A stretch of 64,000 nt of DNA from Burkholderia gladioli. GTDB lineage: Bacteria; Pseudomonadota; Gammaproteobacteria; Burkholderiales; Burkholderiaceae. Numbering within the stretch: the stretch's first letter is position 1; every line of letters starts with the position of its first letter. Positions 60,471 through 64,000 of this stretch are shown here, piece by piece. The position numbers and the translations under genes were made by a program. Location: positions 2,046,001-2,110,000 of the forward strand of contig NZ_CP009322.1 of NCBI RefSeq assembly GCF_000959725.1, in the 5' to 3' direction. A model generated the notes under the pieces. The model saw only the letters and a program-made list of their open reading frames with translations. It ran no database searches and was not told the origin of the DNA.

Positions 60471-61625
60471 TCAGGGCGACGCCACCGGAAGCGCTCGCCG
60501 CCGAGTGCGGAAGAATGCCCAGAGCATCGCGCTCGCGTCCGGGCCGCGCGCCGCGTTGAACGGCAGCCGATCGTCGCCGCCGCTCCAGGCGTGGCCGAGC
60601 CCTCGCACCATGCAGACTCGCACGATCGCGCGCCCGCGGCGCCGATAGTCGACGACCAGGCGGTCGCCATGCTCGGTCATCACGCGCGTGCCGCCCGTCG
60701 CCTCGCCGCTCGCGTCGACGAGGCCATTGACGCGCAGCCACTGCCGCGCCGCCTGCTCGGCATTGATCTTCGCGACCACGCCATCCAGTTCGCCATGCAC
60801 GATCAGCACCGGCATGCCCGGGTAGCGATCGAGCTCGATCGCCGCGTCGATCAACGCGATCGGCTCGGCGCGGCTGCCGTGCTGCATGACGCGCAGCGCA
60901 TGGATCGACGAGCGCGCGGCACCGGCCAGGGCGCCCGAATGAAGGCCGAGCGCGGCGAACAGTTGGGGCTCATGCAGCCCGAGCTGCGCGGCCAGCCCGG
61001 CGCCGGCCGACATGCCGGCCAGGTAGACACGCGCCGGATCGAAGCCGTGCAGCGCGATCATCGCGCGCACCAGCGATGCCACCGCATCGGCATCCGAGCC
61101 GGGCGCGGGGGCCGGCGGATCGAACCAGTTCCAGCAGCGATGCGGATGCCTGCCGGTCGACTGTTCCGGCAACAGCACCGAAAAACCATGGCGGTCGGCG
61201 AGGCGGTCGATGCGCGTGCCGAGCGCGAACGCCTCGGCGGTCTGCTTGCAGCCGTGCAGCATCACGACGAGCGGGCCGCCGGGCTTGGCGAGCGGCGGAC
61301 GGTAGAGCAGATAGGTGAGGTGATTCACGAGTTGGCCCGGTGCCGGCCGGGCCGAATGGAACGAACGGGTCCACGTGCCCAGCGGCGACAGCGTCGGCCG
61401 GGAGCGTGCGCCGCGGCCGGTTTTCGGAGGCTTCGGCGAGGTCGGCGACGAGCGAGGCAGGGAGCCGCCCGCCCCCTTTCGCGCGGCGAGCGATGGCTTG
61501 GCCGGCGCGGGTTTCGACAAGGGCTTCGGCGGCTTGCTCGCGCCGCCTCGCTTCGATCGGCGTGTCACCGGGGTGGCGAAGCTGGCGAGCAGCTTGAGCC
61601 AGGCGTTGGAGGATCGACGAGGCAT
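60471..61625 (-). CDS. PHB depolymerase family esterase
   Basis: A 384-residue alpha/beta hydrolase of the PHB-depolymerase/LpqC family. The nucleophile is Ser206 in GMSAGAG; VMLHGCKQTAEAF is the oxyanion segment, HGELDGVV carries the likely Asp and GLGHAWSGG the His. Residues 25-75 are a low-complexity linker rich in Pro, Lys, Ser and Gly. No clear signal peptide is present, so it may act on intracellular polyester granules or oligomers. It converges on the LysR gene and stands alone. Confidence 0.83.
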   Translation of the reverse strand: MPRRSSNAWLKLLASFATPVTRRSKRGGASKPPKPLSKPAPAKPSLAARKGAGGSLPRSSPTSPKPPKTGRGARSRPTLSPLGTWTRSFHSARPAPGQLVNHLTYLLYRPPLAKPGGPLVVMLHGCKQTAEAFALGTRIDRLADRHGFSVLLPEQSTGRHPHRCWNWFDPPAPAPGSDADAVASLVRAMIALHGFDPARVYLAGMSAGAGLAAQLGLHEPQLFAALGLHSGALAGAARSSIHALRVMQHGSRAEPIALIDAAIELDRYPGMPVLIVHGELDGVVAKINAEQAARQWLRVNGLVDASGEATGGTRVMTEHGDRLVVDYRRRGRAIVRVCMVRGLGHAWSGGDDRLPFNAARGPDASAMLWAFFRTRRRALPVASP

Positions 61626-61838
61626 GTTCTGGCAGCGGGCCTCGGCGCCATCGGCGCCGCGACGAGGTTCGTGGAAGGATTAGCCTGACGATACAGGAAG
61701 GCGAATGACGACATCGGCTCTCATGGCTCCCGACGTCGGCCAACGCATGCCGGACATGCGCGGGACGCCGGCGCCGGGCAATTTTCGCGCCTCGCCGCGG
61801 CCCTCCTGCTCGCGGCGTTTCCTGCCTCCACGCCCCCG

Positions 61839-61868
61839 TTGACATAGAAACCGATCAGTCCATATAAT
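61839..61868 (+). promoter_or_regulatory. Sigma70-type promoter of the tetR-efflux operon
   Basis: TTGACA and TATAAT are both perfect consensus hexamers, with an 18-bp spacer, 27 bp before the TetR start codon. The spacer contains ACCGATCAGT, an imperfect palindrome around GATC, which shares AACCGA-type sequence with the repeat at 62508-62523. This makes it a likely TetR-autoregulated promoter. Confidence 0.75.
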
Positions 61869-61894
61869 GCGTCCATCTTCCACGAGGCTCATCC

Positions 61895-62491
61895 ATGGCA
61901 AACCCCGCTGGTCTCGGCCGTCCCCGCGAATTCGAACTCGACGACGCCGCGCGCGACGCGATGAACGTGTTCTGGGACCGAGGTTATGAAGGCGCGTCCC
62001 TGCCCGATCTGATCGCGGGCACCGGGCTGTCGCGCGGCAGTCTCTACAAGGCGTTCGGCGACAAGAAGGGCCTGCTGCTGGCCGCGCTCGACCTGTACAT
62101 GGCCGACGGCCTCAAGGCGACCGCCGACATCCTCGCGCAGCCCGGCGCCGTGAAGGACGCCATTCGCGATTCGCTGCTGCGCTACGCCCGTCTTTCGCTC
62201 GGCGCCGCCGGGCGACGCGGCTGCCTGGTGGTGGCAATGACCACGGAAATGGCCGCGCACGATGCCGAGGTCGCGGAACGCAGCGGCCGCATGTTCCGCC
62301 GCCTGCAGCAGCTTTATGCCGGCGCGATCGTGCGCGGCCAGGCGAGCGGCGAGGTTGCCGAACGCGACGAGCAGGTGCTGGCGCGCTTCCTGGTCTGTCA
62401 GATCGAGGGAATGCGCGTGCTGGGCAAGACCGGCATGGACGAAGCGGACATGCTCGCGCTGGTCGACAGCACGATGCGCATCCTCGACTGA
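61895..62491 (+). CDS. TetR family transcriptional regulator
   Basis: A 198-residue regulator of the AcrR/YxaF-like group. GRPREFELDDAARDAMNVFWDRGYEGASLPDLI leads into the helix-turn-helix GLSRGSLYKAFGDKKGLL (shortened). The TetR_C-type effector domain follows with RGCLVVAMTTEMA near residue 109. It is preceded by a consensus promoter and followed 49 bp later by a DHA2 efflux gene with an inverted repeat in the gap, so it most likely represses both. The inducing compound is unknown. Confidence 0.88.
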   Translation: MANPAGLGRPREFELDDAARDAMNVFWDRGYEGASLPDLIAGTGLSRGSLYKAFGDKKGLLLAALDLYMADGLKATADILAQPGAVKDAIRDSLLRYARLSLGAAGRRGCLVVAMTTEMAAHDAEVAERSGRMFRRLQQLYAGAIVRGQASGEVAERDEQVLARFLVCQIEGMRVLGKTGMDEADMLALVDSTMRILD

Positions 62492-62507
62492 TTTTTTTGC
62501 TCAATTT

Positions 62508-62523
62508 GGAACCGAATGGTTCC
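62508..62523. promoter_or_regulatory. Inverted repeat GGAACC-GAAT-GGTTCC (candidate TetR operator)
   Basis: A perfect 6-bp dyad with a 4-nt centre lies in the 48-bp gap between the TetR gene and the efflux gene, directly ahead of the latter. It resembles the AACCGATNGGTT operators known for several TetR-type regulators and shares half-site AACCGA with the tetR promoter spacer. Confidence 0.55.
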
Positions 62524-62539
62524 GTAACAAGGCTCATTC

Positions 62540-64000
62540 ATGTCCTCAAACACGCCCCTTTCACCCGATCCGCGCCGCTGGGCCATGTTCTCGATCCTGT
62601 TGGTCGGCGCCTTCCTGCCACCCCTGGATTTCTTCATCGTCAACGTCGCGCTGCCCTCGATCCAGGGGGAACTGGGCACCTCCTCCTCGGCCGAGCAACT
62701 GGTCATTTCCTCCTATGCGGCGTGCTATGCCGTGACGCTCATCACCGGCGGCCGGCTGGGAGATCTGTTCGGCCGCGGACGCATGTTCTTCCTCGGCCTG
62801 ACCGGCTTCGCGGCGGCATCCTTGCTGTGCGGCATCGCGTGGTCGCCGTGGACGCTCATCATTGGACGCGCCTTGCAGGGCGTGACGGCGGCCATCATGG
62901 CGCCGCAGGCACTCGCCTCGATCCAGGCGATCTTCCCGGAAACGGAAAAATCGCTCGCGCTGAGCCTCTATGGCGCGGTCTTCGGCCTGGCCTCGGTGAT
63001 CGGGCAGGCGCTGGGCGGCATCCTGATTTCGCTGAACCTGTTCGGCATGGCCTGGCGCACGATCTTCCTCGTCAACCTGCCGGTGGCGATCCTGGTGGTG
63101 CTGTTCGGCATTCCCCTGCTGAAGGAGACGCGTGCGGAACACGCCCGCAAGCTGGACCTGGTCGGCACGGCGCTGTCGATGGCGACGCTGGGCGCGCTGA
63201 TCGTGCCGCTGATCGAGGGGCGTGCAGCGGGTTGGCCGCTGTGGTCATGCCTCTGCCTGGGCGCGGTGCCGGCATTGGCATGGATCTTCTGGCGCTACGA
63301 AAGCCGGCTTGCCGGCAAGGGCGGCGCCCCGCTGCTCGATCCGACCGCCCTGCGGGCGCCGGGCCTGGGCCGCGCATTGCTGGTCGCCCTGCTGTTCTAT
63401 GCGATCGCCGCCTTCTTCCTGCTGTTCTCCGTCTACCTGCAAAACGCCCTGCACGTCGACGCCTTGAGCGCGGGCCTCGTGTTCCTGCCGTTCGGCGCGG
63501 GCTTCCTGCTGGGCCCCTTGTCCACGCCGCTGGCCGCGCGCATGCTCGGCGCCTATGTCAATCCGTTCGGCATGGGCCTGGAAGTGCTCGGCTTTGGCGG
63601 CCTGGCCGGCTTGATCGCGGCCTCGCCGGCCGGCATGCCGCCCGCCTCCGCGCCGCTTGCCATCGCGCTTTTCACGATCGGCTTCGGACAAGGGCTCGCG
63701 CTGCCGACGCTGATGCGGATGGTGACCGGCCGCGTCGCGCCGACCATGTCGGGCATGATCGCCGGCATCGCCAGCTCGACCCTGCAGATCAGCACCGCGC
63801 TCAGCGTCGCGGTCATCGGCGGGATTTTCTATACCGTGCTCGGCTCGCGCCAGGACCCGGCGTCGATCGCGCACGCCTTCGTGATCGCGATGCTCTGTAT
63901 CGCCTTCTGCCTTGCCGTCGGCGCCACGCTCAGCCTCACCCTCGCCCGGAAACCCGCGACACGGAGCCCGGCGGGCGCCCGCCTCGCGGCGGCACTCGAG
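62540..64000 (+). CDS. MFS efflux transporter, DHA2 (EmrB/QacA) type (3' end outside window)
   Basis: The visible 487 residues form most of a DHA2-type drug:H+ antiporter. LPPLDFFIVNVALPSIQGEL is motif D1, RLGDLFGRGRMFFLGL is motif A and GRALQGVTAAIMAPQALASI is the motif B region; about fourteen helices are expected. No stop is reached before the window edge. It follows a TetR gene with a dyad between them, the typical arrangement of a drug- or solvent-inducible efflux pump. The transported compound is unknown. Confidence 0.87.
   Translation, partial: MSSNTPLSPDPRRWAMFSILLVGAFLPPLDFFIVNVALPSIQGELGTSSSAEQLVISSYAACYAVTLITGGRLGDLFGRGRMFFLGLTGFAAASLLCGIAWSPWTLIIGRALQGVTAAIMAPQALASIQAIFPETEKSLALSLYGAVFGLASVIGQALGGILISLNLFGMAWRTIFLVNLPVAILVVLFGIPLLKETRAEHARKLDLVGTALSMATLGALIVPLIEGRAAGWPLWSCLCLGAVPALAWIFWRYESRLAGKGGAPLLDPTALRAPGLGRALLVALLFYAIAAFFLLFSVYLQNALHVDALSAGLVFLPFGAGFLLGPLSTPLAARMLGAYVNPFGMGLEVLGFGGLAGLIAASPAGMPPASAPLAIALFTIGFGQGLALPTLMRMVTGRVAPTMSGMIAGIASSTLQISTALSVAVIGGIFYTVLGSRQDPASIAHAFVIAMLCIAFCLAVGATLSLTLARKPATRSPAGARLAAALE

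Noticed and set aside
62492..62502. T-run after the tetR stop as a rho-independent terminator
   Set aside because: The T-run has no stable GC stem before it, and the next gene with its operator-like repeat follows at once, so tetR and the efflux gene may be co-transcribed.
1..64000. Mobile elements, CRISPR arrays, tRNA or rRNA genes
   Set aside because: I looked for transposase or integrase motifs, regularly spaced repeats and tRNA-like cloverleaf ends and found none I could support. Base composition is also even, giving no sign of a recent island.

Overview
The window is uniformly G+C-rich and tightly packed. Its gene repertoire (many LysR/AraC/GntR regulators, Gram-negative general porins, AAHS/ACS/MHS-type MFS carriers, DUF6726 and DUF3309 proteins) fits a Burkholderia sensu stricto replicon, probably a plant-associated species and probably the catabolism-rich second chromosome. 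That assignment is inferred from gene content; there is no rRNA or core marker to confirm it. I saw no tRNA, rRNA, insertion sequence, CRISPR array, prophage or replication origin. Almost the whole window is a set of small-molecule uptake and catabolic modules, each with its own regulator.

Layout. (1) 1-1694: a Sad-like succinate-semialdehyde dehydrogenase cut by the left edge, divergent from a LysR gene. (2) 1709-6392: an AraC regulator divergent from a BKACE (beta-keto acid cleavage enzyme), ACS-type MFS and SDR operon. (3) 6415-10034: a TetR/LysR pair overlapping by ATGA, a siderophore-interacting (ferric reductase-like) protein and an MFS carrier. (4) 10402-12556: an MmyB-type regulator divergent from an iridoid-synthase-like SDR. 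(5) 12616-19834: an aromatic cluster with porin, extradiol-type VOC dioxygenase, FAH-family hydrolase, AAHS transporter and flavoprotein hydroxylase, divergent from a NodD/NahR-like LysR. (6) 20013-28780: a small lipoprotein, a membrane-anchored hydrolase, an orphan amino-acid binding protein, a GntR/MFS divergent pair with palindromic operators, a tannase/feruloyl-esterase lipoprotein, an SDR and a BASS symporter.

(7) 29128-49224 is the most interesting part. Eight minus-strand genes (42569 down to 34436) encode a flavin reductase, an aldehyde dehydrogenase, a luciferase-like monooxygenase, an alpha/beta hydrolase, a NIPSNAP protein and a ProV-ProW-ProX betaine-type ABC importer, and they end at a clear rho-independent terminator. 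The enzyme set matches the trigonelline (N-methylnicotinate) pathway known from Acinetobacter baylyi (TgnB, TgnC, TgnA, TgnD), which ends in succinate semialdehyde; a succinate-semialdehyde dehydrogenase and a class III aminotransferase lie just downstream. A PucR-type regulator sits upstream. I found four copies of one inverted repeat, TTCCTCCG-N3-CGGAGGAA, each about 58-64 nt from the start codons of the genes it faces: lrp/proX1, the tgn-like operon, pucR and DUF1185 (shared), and ghrA. This suggests one PucR regulon over about 20 kb that joins uptake, ring opening, DUF1185, GhrA and possibly a porin and a second aminotransferase.

(8) 49270-52775: a KdgT-type permease and a galactarate/altronate dehydratase, divergent from a FadR-type regulator. 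(9) 52897-60363: a DUF3309 peptide, then succinate-semialdehyde dehydrogenase, MHS transporter, two crotonases (one lacking both catalytic Glu), a family III CoA-transferase and a LysR. (10) 60471-64000: a PHB-depolymerase-like esterase, then a TetR gene with a consensus promoter and a DHA2 efflux gene cut by the right edge.

Succinate semialdehyde is a recurring node: three SSADH-type genes lie in separate modules.
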